A stretch of 64,000 bases of DNA from Culex pipiens pallens. Lineage: Eukaryota > Arthropoda > Insecta > Diptera > Culicidae. Below, one piece after another: positions 53,323-64,000 of this stretch. The notes under the pieces are model-generated. The model did not search any database. It was not told the origin of the DNA and worked only from the letters and a program-made list of their open reading frames with translations. The position numbers were made by a program, and so were the translations under genes. The stretch lies in contig NC_068938.1 in assembly GCF_016801865.2 (NCBI RefSeq), forward strand, positions 196,758,429 through 196,822,428, given 5' to 3'. Position 1 is the stretch's first letter; every line of letters starts with the position of its first letter.

Positions 53323-54301
53323 CAAGATTGTTAACGATTAAATTATCTAGGCTCGATAACGATAAGATAATCGCCAATAACGGACGATAACTCTTTTTTT
53401 AAATTTTTCTTAAATTGACTTAATTCAACCATATCATGTTAAATTTTCAATGCTTTCACTAACTTGAAAATCTAGTAAGTAAAATATGTATTCAAAATTG
53501 TTCCAAAATACCGTATTTTTTTGAAAGTACTCAAATTTTCATGATTTGCAAAATGGTACCCCAACGAAGCGAAATTTGTATTGCTTTCACTTTATTTGAT
53601 TTGTTTTTGTCAAAAACAAACATTTTCACAAAATTCCGCTTTTTTTTTTGAAAATACTAAAATTTTCAAAATTTTAAATATGTGTATCAAACCAAGCGAA
53701 ATTTTGTTTGTTTTTTTTCACATTAAAAGAGTGTAATTTTAAATACAAATTTTTTCACAAAGCAACGTATTTTTTCGAAAGTACCCCAATTTTTCATAAT
53801 TTGCAATAACGGTATAAAAACGAAGCAAAATTTTGTATGCTTTTTCACTTTATTACATTTTCTTTTGGAAAATACCAAAAATTTTCAAAAAATTCCGTAT
53901 TTTTTGGATTTTTTAGAAAATTTGAGTATTTAAAAAAATTGTATTTTGTGAAAATTTTTATAATTCTAAAAAAACTTTAATAAATTTTAAAGGCATTCGA
54001 AATTTCAATTCGTTTGATACCCATATTTCAAATTATGAAAATATTAGTATTTTCGAAAAAATACGGTATTTTGTACAAAAACAAATCGAGTGAAAGAAAT
54101 ATACAAAACGTTTGATACCCATATTGCAAATTATTATTTTTTTTTTTTGACTAATCGATTTTAAAAATGAGATATCGTCCATTATCGGCGATAAGATTGT
54201 CGCCGATAGAATTATCGAAATAACGATAACGATAACAATAGATTATCGTTATCGTCAGACGATAATATTATCGAAGATAATTTTATCGATTGACAACCTT
54301 G
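53323..54301. mobile_element. hAT-like element S (8 bp TSD TTACATAT)
   Basis: The ends CAAGATTGTTAACGATTAAA and complement of CAAGGTTGTCAATCGATAAA are flanked by TTACATAT (53315-53322 and 54302-54309). The subterminal regions are rich in CGATAA. The interior is A/T-rich with diverged repeats and no ORF. Confidence 0.8.
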
Positions 54302-54649
54302 TTACATATTTTAATTGAATAATTAAGATTAAATAAAAATCTTAGTGAAAAAATACATGATGAAAAAACCAATATTCAGAAATAAATCATTTATTTTTTT
54401 CAAATCAAGCAATGCTCTACGAAATCGGACGATTTGTGCATTATTAGGCTCAAACATTGTGGGAGCATTCCATATGATCAAACGCGCCATTTTGTGTCAT
54501 TGGTTCGCTCCTTACAATTTTGTCCATACGAAAATGGTACGTAAATATTTGAAAATCTTTACCTTTTGAAGGATTTTTCTTCAGTCTTTCGTCGTCGTAA
54601 GAATTGTAATAATGCCAATTCTTATATAAACTTTATTTTTACAAAAAAA

Positions 54650-55179
54650 ACGTTTCTTAATCCACCATTAGGTTGGTGGTGCCTTCCTCACATTTAAAAA
54701 GTAATAATGAAAATAAGTTTGTGAAAAAATATATAATTGATACAGACTTTTCCAGAAAACATGCAGACTCTCATTTGAAGCAATGTGGCAACCGGGCGTT
54801 TCGCATCTGGCGTGACTCTCGCACGTAAACAAAAAGACCCGGCCTTTTGAGGTTAGGCAAAAAATCACCCTTTTTTGTGTCTACAAAAATCTTTTTCTTG
54901 GCATAACTTTTGAAATACGTAACTAAACAGAATAAAATTTAACAGGGTCTTAGGGGACCCTAAAACGAACAGAATATGGCGGATCCGGCCAAAATCGGTT
55001 CAGCCAGTTCTGAGATAATCGTGTGGAAAAAAAATATTTCTACACACATCCCCACAGACATTTGTTCAGAATTTGATTCTGAGTCGATAGGTATACGTGA
55101 AGGTATATCTAGGAGTCGTATTTAAGAAGTTCATTTTTCGAGTGATTTTATAGCCTTGCCTCAGTGAGGTGAGGAAGGC
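54650..55179. mobile_element. TIR element G, copy 2
   Basis: GCCTTCCTCAC at 54681 and GTGAGGAAGGC at 55169-55179. It has TTCTGAGTCGATA-type and CTGGTTCAACCGATTTTGGC-type sequence in common with G1, in the opposite orientation. Confidence 0.6.
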
Positions 55180-56374
55180 AAAACAATTCAATATTCGTTT
55201 ATTTTTTTATGTTTTATATGTTTTAAGCGACATAACCAACAATTTTTGAGTCATAGAGAAATATGAACAAAAATTGACGTCAGTATCAAATGTAAAATCA
55301 AATTTACAATCGGAAAGTACTCAACAGAAATTTTGATTAAGTGCGCCGTTTAAGAAATAAAGTTAGATTTGAACTGAAAAAATATATCTAAGAAACATTG
55401 AAGATTGAAAACGGGAAACAGGGAAATTGAAGTTTCCTAGGTTTCACCCAAACAGCTTACCATTTTCTAATGCCAATATTTGAACAACTAATGGTCCAAT
55501 TTTCAATGTCAAAACATGATTCATTTCGACGTCGTCGTGCTATCTTGTCGCACCCGCCATTTTGACGTTCCGAGAAAAACGCGTTTTAATGTTTGACCTT
55601 GAATATTCAAAAACGAGAGCACGCAATGTAAACAATAACAAATACGTTTTGTTTGGCTCACCATTCTGTGCATTGTCCCAAAGTTTGGTTGAAGTTGGTT
55701 GCTGGAGTCCCGAGTTATAATTAAAAATGTTTACGGTAGTCTTTCCTGGCCTGAAATCCCTTTGGCATTTTGTCGCACTTACATCAATTTTCATGGAGTG
55801 ACAAGATAGCACGACAAGATTGAAACTACTTTCATATGTAAAGTGACAAAAATGCACGGAGTTTTTTCGGTTTTTGTTGAATATCTCAGGATTGAAATCG
55901 AATTTTGGGGATCTGTGAAGGTCAAAAGGTGAGGCATTGTGAGCTGCACAAAATGGCGTTCTTAACTCAATTTGGCCCAAAATGCACGTACGACAAGTTA
56001 GCACGATGGCGACGATTTGAGAAATTGACTATTACATATTTTTTTTTTGAATACATAATATCAATACTTATTTTCCAAAAAATTGCATTACTAAATCATT
56101 TGGATTTTATTTTTTCCGAAAAGTACAATTTTAGAAAAGAAATCCGGCACCAAAATGGCACCTTTGGCTCAAAACTTGCGGGTTTTTGTCCCTTAAAACA
56201 TATCTTTTTTTAAATAATTGACAAAAAATTGGTAAAAAACACTATTTAAAAATCGGAATTTTTTACAATTTTTCTATAACTTTGCCGAGGTCACAAAATC
56301 GATCCAAATATTCCTCCAAGAGATACAGATTTTTTTATTTTTAAGTGCCATTTTTGTGGGAACAGCTGCCAAAA
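55180..56374. other. Repeat-derived DNA related to element L
   Basis: 55430-55520 resembles the L2 centre (CTTACCATTTTCTAATGCC). GTCGTGCTATCTTGTCGC near 55530 recurs inverted near 55800. The open frame of 154 codons here (55540-56004, minus) is inside this repeat DNA and is not supported as a gene. Confidence 0.45.
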
Positions 56375-56618
56375 TACTTTCAACCCCCGGTGGTTGGTCA
56401 CTTTTTCGTTTGACACTTTTTTTTTGTTTGTACCCCGTTGGTTGGTCAAAGTCAAACTAAAAAGTGACGAACTGTCACATTGCACACGGCGCTCACGCAC
56501 ACTATCAAAACAAATGTTTGATAGTGTGTGTGAACTCCGTGTAAAAGGGGTGTCAAACTAAAAATTGACCCCGTTCGTTTGACAACAGTTGGTGTCAAAC
56601 CATCGGGGTTTGAGTGTA
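56375..56618. mobile_element. MITE N, copy 3
   Basis: Ends TACTTTCAACCCCCGG and GGGGTTTGAGTGTA, with the same core as N1. Non-coding. Confidence 0.75.
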
Positions 56619-58429
56619 GTATGAAGATTTGTATAGGCGAATCCATGAGGCAAAATTATATTTCTGGTCAAAGGAAAGGTTCTCAAAAAGTTTAAGCCAA
56701 ATGAAAAAAAAAAACAAATAAATTTCATTTCCGGAATTCGGGAAGAATTGCTCAAATAACCTCAGTATACTTTGAAATGGTCGTTTTTTTTAAAGCATTA
56801 ATGCCCCATATTTTTTATATCAGGATTATTTTTTTTAATCAGAGAATAAATATATTTAAGAATTTCTATTTCCTTTTTTAATTTGAATATAATAAATGAA
56901 ATTTATTTTTTATGACAAAAAATCATGGAAAATTTTGTAATAATTAGTTTTTTTTGCATAGCATTATAATTTTATATATATTCACAATATTTCATAATTG
57001 GTCCAAACATGGCAAAAATTTAAATCAATGTTGGAAAATTAATTTTAAGTTGTTTTTAATAGATTCTTTTTCATTCAAATTTGGAAGGTGTTAGAATATA
57101 CTTTGAAAGATATTTGCAATCAGTCATTCCCTGTTTAAATTATGACAAAAATCTCTTTTCCATTTCACCAGAGTGTCGCCACGTGCCATAAAACACTCTG
57201 TTATCTTGTCAATTGAAACAGTGTTGCTAGTGCAGTAGCTATAATCCTTGCCCTGTGGGCATAATGTTTTATGACCTTTTCCGTCCAACGCACCTCATAG
57301 CACGTGGTGGTGCAGTCGCCCGGTAGTGTCGCAACAACTTGACTCAAATTGGGTGTACAACACCAGATAATGGGGTGTTGTCTGCTCATAAAACATTGCC
57401 ACTAAACAAGAGCAGCCCGCGTTACATCCTGAATAGTGCTTCGAGGAAATTGGATTTATATAGCAACTATCTGCTGCTGTAGTTGGCGCAACAATCACCG
57501 CAGAGAAGGAGCTAGCGAGCTCGTGTTGCCAGCCTTTTTGTTGGGAATGAAAAATGAAGTTTCGCTCAAGACACGCGTCATCTGATATTTCAGGACTTTT
57601 GAGAAGATGGCGTTTGTTCTTCTTTTTCCAGGATTACAGGCTTCAGGGTTATTCCTGGTACATTGGAAAATAGCAAGGGGAGTCTTCGGTTTGAATTTTA
57701 TTGCCCGGGCGAGAAAAGATATTCCGCGGAAAAAGGGATCAACCTGCTGTGGAAATGTGGCGAACGGATTTAGAGACACCGCAATGGAATTGGATAGATT
57801 TATTCGCGCTCAAGTGAAACCCTCTCCCTCTGGCTTGGGGTGACATTTTTGTGAGTATCAAAAGGCTTTGCCATTTTTTTCTATTCGTTTTTTTTATCAG
57901 AAAAATAGTGAGATTTTTTTTAAATCAGAATGAATAAAATTATTTCTATTTCCTGATTTGCTTCATTTGTTTTTTTTTTAAATCAAATTCAAAATATCAG
58001 TTGTATTTGCATTAAAAAATCTAAAAAAACTGAAACAATACTAGTTTTTGTGTCAAAAGCCAAATTTAATAAAATAAAATAGTCTAAATTATTTGGCAGT
58101 GCTAAAATAAACATAAGCTTGTTTTTGGAACTTTGCGTTAAGGTTCATTTTACAACATATAATGTCAATAATTTTAAATGTGAATATAAGAATCCAAACA
58201 TTGTTTCTTATAAAACATTTATTTTTTCCATACGAATTATGGAATTTTTAGAAGAAAAAACTTTTCGTGGGACTGTACATTGGTATTTCATGAAAATTTA
58301 AAATGTTTTCATAGGAGTTCAAACATGCTGAATATGATTTTAAACGCGGGAAAATGTATTTTAACTGGTTTTCAGTTGATTAAACTTTAATTTTTATTAA
58401 AATTTTGAAGTTTTACGAAAAAATATTTA
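56619..58429. other. No gene recognised
   Basis: A/T-rich flanks surround a more balanced block (57170-57850) containing short open frames on both strands without recognisable domains or splice structure. No repeat of the families listed here was seen in that block. Confidence 0.35.
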
Positions 58430-58535
58430 TTTTGCCCCTTGATTATTCAGGCCAACTTTGAAGAGAGGGGGGGGGGGGGGCGGGGCGACATAAGTTTTGA
58501 AAAATATTTGCAACGGCCTTATTCGAAAAAAATAT
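58430..58535. mobile_element. Half copy of the poly-C/G element
   Basis: A run of about 14 G followed by CGACATAAG and AATATTTGCAACGGCCTTA, matching 23299-23716. Confidence 0.5.
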
Positions 58536-58656
58536 TGTGAAAATTTGTTTTTATCAGTACCACTAAATTATCTCTCATTTTTCAACTCGCGCTACACGAA
58601 AAAAAACAATACGCGAAATCATGAATTTGAGGACCACGAAGCAATTTATCCACGTT

Positions 58657-58939
58657 TATAAGGCTTCTCATCAGAAATTCACTAACACATTCAAGGCATG
58701 TTTACATGGCAGCTGAAGGTTTGTTTGCATCAGGTTTCCTGTCTCTTTCTAACGAAACTTTTTTGTCAGGCGACTTCTAGCTGGTTTTATTGACTGACCG
58801 CTCGATATGTTAGCCAACATACTTCGCAGGGCTGTGACAGCTCGAGCTCGATCACTGTTTGCATTAGGACACTGTGACGAGAAGTTCGTCAGTTTTGGTT
58901 TAAATATTTTTTTTTTCACTGAGCCTAGAGAGCCTTATA
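58657..58939. mobile_element. MITE M, copy 3
   Basis: TATAAGGCTTCTCATCAGAA at the left, GAGCCTAGAGAGCCTTATA at the right. The core matches M1 and M2. It abuts element L3. Confidence 0.7.
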
Positions 58940-58944
58940 ATCTT

Positions 58945-59890
58945 AATTCTCTACGAAATCGGTCTTTTTTCTTAATTTTAATTTTTGTATTTTTTAATCC
59001 GGCTTAAACTTTTTTGGTGCCTTCGGTATGTCCAAAGAAGCCATTTTGCATCATTAGTTTGTCCATATACTTCCGATAGAAATTTGGCAGCTGTCCATAC
59101 AAAAATGATATATGAAAATTCAAAAATCTGTATCTTTTGAAGGAATTTTTTGATCGATTTGGTGTCTTGGGCAAAGTTGTAGGTATGAATAAGGACTACA
59201 CTGAAAAAAATGATAAAAGGTAATTTTTTGGTGATTTTTAATTACACTTTTTGTTACGAAAACTTGATTTGCAAAAAAAAAAACACTATTTCTAATTTTT
59301 GATTTTTTTTAGTAGACATCAAATGCCAACTTTTCAGAAATTTCTAGATTGGGCAAAAATTCTTTGACCGAGATTTGAATTTTTGAATCAATGCCAATTT
59401 TCCCCAAAAAATAATTTCAACCTAATTTTTCGATAAATTCGAATTTGCAAACAAAAAGTACTTTAGTTTTTGATAAAAATTGCACCAATAAGTTATAGCC
59501 ATTTTTAGGTAACTTTTTAGAAAATAGTCGCAGTTATTTTTTTAAATAAGTGCTCATGTTTGCCCAATTTTGAAAAAAATATATTTGAAAAGCTGGGAAA
59601 ATTTTCTATATTTTGGTTTTCTGAACCTTGTTGATACGACCCTTAGTTGCTGAGGTATTGCCATGCAAAGATTTAAAAACAGTAAAATTGAGTTTTTTAG
59701 GTATCACCCAAAAAAAACCCACCATTTTCTAATGTCGATAGCTCATCAACTAATGTTCCGATTTTCAATGTTAAAATATGAAACATTCGTGAAATTTTCT
59801 GATCTTTTCGAAAAAAATATTTTAATTTTTTTGGAATCAAGACTAATATTTCAAAAGGGCGTAATATTGAATGGTTGACCCTTTTGAAAT
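58945..59890. mobile_element. Element L, copy 3 (partial)
   Basis: Begins AATTCTCTACGAAATCGGTC and follows the L2 right-arm sequence, reading inward through TTTAATCCGGCTTAAAC, to a centre-like segment near 59700-59880. The opposite arm is missing. Confidence 0.6.
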
Positions 59891-60452
59891 GCATTTGAAA
59901 GGACAAAAATGCTTGGGCAATCGTTTCACATATGTGCTTCATTTTTTGTATCTTTCTATTGCCTATCACAGCGTAACAATCACTCAAAAGTGCCAAATTT
60001 CGCAACCCAAGCATTGCCCAGTCCATCGCAAAGCATCTTTTCACGCAATCAGCAAAATTACCCAAAAAAAAGTACATTTCGCTCTCAATCCCATCCGGAG
60101 AAAGCCCACCAGCCGAGTTTACCATAATGCCCCATTATGGCGCACACATGTGGTTCATCGGTGATTGATGACCTTTCCACAACGCAACTGCCATGGCTTC
60201 CGCAAACAGGCGGCTTCGGTCCATAAAGCTTCTAATCTGGTGGCCACGAAACGAACTTCAATTCCAGGTTTGTTGACCTGGAAAACCGCTTGTTTTATGG
60301 GTTATTAATTTCCCCTTCTGTGTGGAGAGGAGGCTTTAAACATGTCTTATGGGTTTGGCCGAAAAAAAAACGCTGTATGGTTTGCGGCATGTGTTGTTTT
60401 TTAATGTTCTATAAAACCCGGAATGAGGAGAGGTCGCATCACTTGAGAAAAC

Positions 60453-61900
60453 CAGGGTGGCCACTCAAGTCGGGAAATCGGGAAAGTCGGGAATTCGCCA
60501 AAATCCGCCAAAAATCGGGAAAAAGTCGGGAATTTATGATTTTTTGTCAAAAAGTCGGGAAAAGTCGGGAATTCTGAGCATACTTGATTGAAAATTATTT
60601 TTTAACTCTTGAATAATTTTGTAATATTTTGTAAAATTTTCAAATTGAATTCACTCATTTCTGCTTTAGTAACTTACTTTAAATTTAAGGTTCTTTTCAC
60701 TATTTCAATATATTTGAGTATAGAAAAGCTGTTAAAGGCATTCAAAATCTTAATGAATATTGGAGTCTTTGACACAGATTTTCATAATATTTTTTATGAA
60801 TCAAATGATCGCTTTAATTTTTGTTCATCAAACAAGAGGTAAAGTTAATGAAAAACTAATATAAAAATAGAGCCTAATGGCCAGCTTAGAATTATGATTC
60901 TATTTCATTTTGTCACATAATTGGATATTTGGTAACAGATTCCAACTTGAGTTTGTCAATGGTTTTTTTTGGTGAATATTTTTAATTGTTTAACTAAATT
61001 TATTTAGTACCAAATGTTGCCCTTGAACTTTTTTTGTGAGTATGGGTAAATAGATAAAGCTTGATTTTCAGTTTTCGGAAAACTTAAATATCGAATAAAA
61101 TCCAAAATTGAAAAACTTTTTTACGTTTTGGAAACATAAAGAAAATATTGAAATTGCAAAAAAAATAATCCAAGAAATTTTTAGTTATTGCAAAATTGTT
61201 TAAAAAAATTGTTTCTTCAATTATTTTGCTTAAAATAAGTGGGAAAACATAAAATCAACTTAATTTTCATTGAAAAAAAAACAGTTAAATACTGACCACT
61301 AGATAAATTAAAATTGATTAGAAAATTTAATATCAAAAATTACAAAATTAAAAAGGGAACTTGTCAAAAACATTTTTTTTATGAATTCCTTGACATTTTG
61401 AATAATTGAATAATATCAGCAATTATGTTTCAATCATTCTTTGATTTAAAATGATGATGCAGTTTTGAGTAAATAGGAACGCTATTTTAAGTTCAGTTAT
61501 CTTTAACTTTTTGTCATTTTCAGTTGAAACGAAGTATCAAAAACTATACGTTTGTCAATTTAAAAAATAACATGGAAGTTATAAGTATTGTTGAACTTTC
61601 GATTATTTTTTCAAAGACTAATTGTTTGTGTTTCTACTCTGAATCATAATAATGAAATTCCATTTTTGAAGTGTTTTTTATTTATTGTTTAGTTTTTGTA
61701 TTTACAAAAAATGCCTATATTTTGATTTTTTTTTTTAAATTCATTGTGATTTTTATTTCGCTCGTTAATATTGACTGTTCTTATAGAAAGTTTCTTGTTT
61801 GAAATCATTCTTTAGATAAGAAATGCCTATTATTTCAGCATTCTGGAAAAGTCTGGAAAAAAGTCGGGAATTTGAAAATGGAATTTGAGTGGTCACCCTG
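60453..61900. mobile_element. hAT-like element T (CAGGGTGGCCACTCAA ends)
   Basis: The ends CAGGGTGGCCACTCAA and complement of CAGGGTGACCACTCAA. Subterminal CGGGAA repeats on both sides recall H1/H2. The flanks share only 6 bp (GAAAAC), so the target duplication is not secure. The interior is A/T-rich and non-coding. Confidence 0.65.
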
Positions 61901-61906
61901 GAAAAC

Positions 61907-63240
61907 GCTTGTTTCGTTTTGCCTACTCAATTTAACATAAATTTAATCAATTAAAAATATTTTTCCACAAAACAACACGAGCGTGTAAAGTGACAGTTCT
62001 GTACCGGAGTCCACGCTAACCCAAAGTAACTATAATATTTATCTACTCCACCCGCTGCAACAATAGCTGTCAAACAGCCAACAAAAAACTTGTTTGTAAA
62101 CGCTTTATCCACTAAAAGAAAAGTGGCAAACAACTTGGGTAAATCCAAACAAACTTTAATAACGCGCCACCGTCGTGGGAATAATCAATTGGCCACGACG
62201 CGGCGTTTGGCCGGCGCAAAACAACAACAACAACAAAAAGAGACAACACCGTTTTTTTTATGGCAGACAACGGATTCGTGTCGTAAACATCGAAATAAAC
62301 AGCGTCCATCAGCGTGCCCTCGCACGCGCAAAATATCATCTGTTTCACGGATTTTACCTAGTGAGAAGGAAAAAAAACCGTCACCGCCACCACGGGAGCA
62401 ATTTTGCGTGAAAGTGATTCACCGTCAGCTATAAAAAGCGGCATTTCATTGATGGTTCTGTCACGAGTAGCCTACTTTTCGCGCGCCATTATGGCGCTGG
62501 TTGACAGCTGTCACCGGAAGCGAGCGTCATATTAAAGATGCTTGGCAATTGTCATCGTGACATTTCATATCGCTCTAAGGGTTTGACACTTGCACCAATT
62601 GCGGTGCCATCCGGATACTTAATAGGGTTGACCTTCTTTTCACCCCCACCAGCAATGTATATTGTGAATTTCATCAAAACAAGCCGCGAGGGCTGTCAAA
62701 CGTGACCCGCAATCGTTGGGCACGAATCTTGGAAAGGAAGTGGCGTGTTGCCACTTTTCCCCAACGCAAACAAAGGTAGTTTGTAATCAATCTTAATTTG
62801 AAGACAATTCGCGCCGATCTGTTGTTCGATTAATTGACGCCGATAAGAATGACCTCGCCGGCGGTGCCCTTCTTCCGAGAAGGTGGCTGCCTTTGTTTAC
62901 CTTTTTGAAAAGCAACAGTGCTCCGGTTGTTTTGTGCACGAAACGGTGTTCAGGTTCCGGTTTCAGCGGAAATCTCTTGGCCGATTAACAATTTACTCGT
63001 TTTTTACGCAAAGAAAAAAAAAGTAAATTTGGCAACTTTCTTGTTAAACCTGTCAATAAAAAATCAGTGTTGCCAAATCGTAAATTTGTGTGGCTTTTTT
63101 GCAAAGTTGCGTTTGATTAATAATTACATTACATTCGAAGAGGAGTCTGGCTTCGTCAAAATGCCCAATTCTTCTTCTTAACCCTCAAAACTACATTGTA
63201 TTGAAATTTTGCAGAGCACTTTCCAAATTTCATCCCCCGC
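61907..63240. other. Balanced-composition DNA without a supported gene
   Basis: 62160-62960 is less A/T-rich and mostly free of the window's repeat families. Short open frames exist on both strands (for example 62090-62434, plus) but show no domains and cross low-complexity CAACAACAA. It could be regulatory or exon-flanking sequence of a gene to the right, or of Pka-C3. Confidence 0.3.
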
Positions 63241-63245
63241 CACAC

Positions 63246-63246
<1 letters not shown>

Positions 63247-63283
<37 letters not shown>

Positions 63284-64000
63284 TTTTATTTTTTTTTTTA
63301 TTTAATTTATATTTATTCAAATTTCTTTTCCATGTACATTCATTCAGTTAAAATATTATTGAGTGTCCAATCACAAACGATGACTTTTCACCTCAATTTT
63401 AAATACTAGCAACTTTCATTTATTCATGAAATATTGTAGCTTTCGCTATTCAGTGATTTCAAATGTAGGAGGTCCTACATGTACAAAAGGGAAAAGGGAT
63501 ACCTTAAAACTAACTTATAAACTATATAAAGAGCGGATCAATGCAGCTGAAGACTGCAATGATTTTTGTCGAAATGCATCAATTATCTTATTGGACATAA
63601 CATCCAAAGTGTCAACTTCGGCTAATTGATGAAGTTCACTGGTGCTGAACCAGGGAGGAAGTTTCAGAATCATTTTCAGAATTTTGTTCTGAATCCTCTG
63701 AAGTTTTTTCTTCCTGGTTAAGCAACAGCTTGTCCAGATCGGCACAGCATAAAGCATGGCAGGTCTGAAAATTTGTTTATAAATTAACAGTTTATTCTTG
63801 AGACAAAGTCTAGAATTCCTGTTTATAAGTGGATACAAACATTTAATATATTTGTTACATTTAACCTGGATACTTTCAATGTGATCCTTGTAAGTAAGGT
63901 TTTTATCAAAACCAAGTCCAAGATATTTCACTTGATCCTCCCACTTTAAATTTACCTCATTCATCTTTATAATGTGATGACTTTTTAGTTTAAGAAAATC
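63247..64000 (-). mobile_element. LINE with poly(A) tail, cut by the window edge
   Basis: On the minus strand a reverse-transcriptase frame (64000 to 63515) is followed by a 3' UTR and a long poly(A), seen as a T run from 63247 to 63282 and beyond. A poly(A) tail distinguishes it from the LINE tails at 15552 and 27996. The 5' end is outside the window. Confidence 0.8.
63515..64000 (-). CDS. Non-LTR reverse transcriptase, C-terminal part (partial)
   Basis: Open from the window edge to a stop at 63515, about 161 residues. It contains VKYLGLGFDKNLTYKDHI, FRPAMLYAVPIWTSCC and LQRIQNKILKMILKLP, the typical post-palm blocks of Jockey-like reverse transcriptases. The catalytic motif would lie beyond 64000. 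The frame is uninterrupted in the visible part, so this copy may be fairly young. It belongs to the mobile element above, not to a host gene. Confidence 0.8.
   Translation of the reverse strand, partial: DFLKLKSHHIIKMNEVNLKWEDQVKYLGLGFDKNLTYKDHIESIQVKCNKYIKCLYPLINRNSRLCLKNKLLIYKQIFRPAMLYAVPIWTSCCLTRKKKLQRIQNKILKMILKLPPWFSTSELHQLAEVDTLDVMSNKIIDAFRQKSLQSSAALIRSLYSL

Noticed and set aside
1..64000. Endogenous viral elements
   Set aside because: Looked for viral polymerase, nucleoprotein or capsid-like frames; none recognised. The reverse-transcriptase fragments are non-LTR retrotransposon type.

Overview
The window looks like a gene-poor, transposon-rich stretch of a mosquito chromosome, most likely Culex. 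This is inferred from fly-like coding exons for a brain-type mitochondrial carrier, a DC2/PRKX-type protein kinase A catalytic subunit and a SMYD4-like protein, from 53-102 bp introns beside multi-kilobase ones, from G/C-ended codons inside an A/T-rich background, and from many short inverted-repeat elements and tRNA-derived SINEs. No database search was possible, so the species is unconfirmed.

Layout. 1-6790 is strongly A-rich on the plus strand with no convincing gene; it reads like a very long 3' UTR of a gene lying to the left, broken by MITE-like insertions. 6970-9283 is an inverted-repeat element carrying two younger insertions. 9845-16413 is a complete non-autonomous LTR retroelement: identical 220 bp LTRs, CAAAT target duplication, primer-binding-like and polypurine sequences. 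Its interior holds three tandem-repeat arrays instead of gag-pol. A hAT-like element sits in its left LTR and a LINE tail in its interior. 16990-24059 is Bmcp (plus strand, four exons), whose 5.9 kb third intron is full of repeats. 25931-27965 is a LINE-type element with a broken ORF1, no reverse transcriptase, a 14 bp target duplication and a SINE inside ORF1. 27996-28935 is a separate truncated LINE.

30354-31065 is a three-exon gene of unknown function (plus strand). It converges on Pka-C3 (minus strand), whose last five exons are spread over 32128-51200; its first exons were not found. An intronless SMYD4-like gene (34673-36343, plus) lies antisense inside the last Pka-C3 intron, and its poly(A) signal is 19 bp from a Pka-C3 exon. 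The large Pka-C3 introns hold SINEs, MITEs, foldback elements and a possibly captured, broken gene fragment (48699-49277). From 52 kb to the right edge are more hAT-like and inverted-repeat elements, then a LINE reverse-transcriptase fragment cut by the window edge.

How the genes relate: there is no operon-like organisation. Bmcp acts in mitochondrial transport, Pka-C3 in cAMP-type kinase signalling and the SMYD4-like protein in probable protein methylation. Their proximity is positional (nested or convergent), not a shared pathway. The most unusual content is mobile: the satellite-filled LTR element, the ORF1-only LINE and two elements with shared ends that appear to carry unrelated gene-like cargo.
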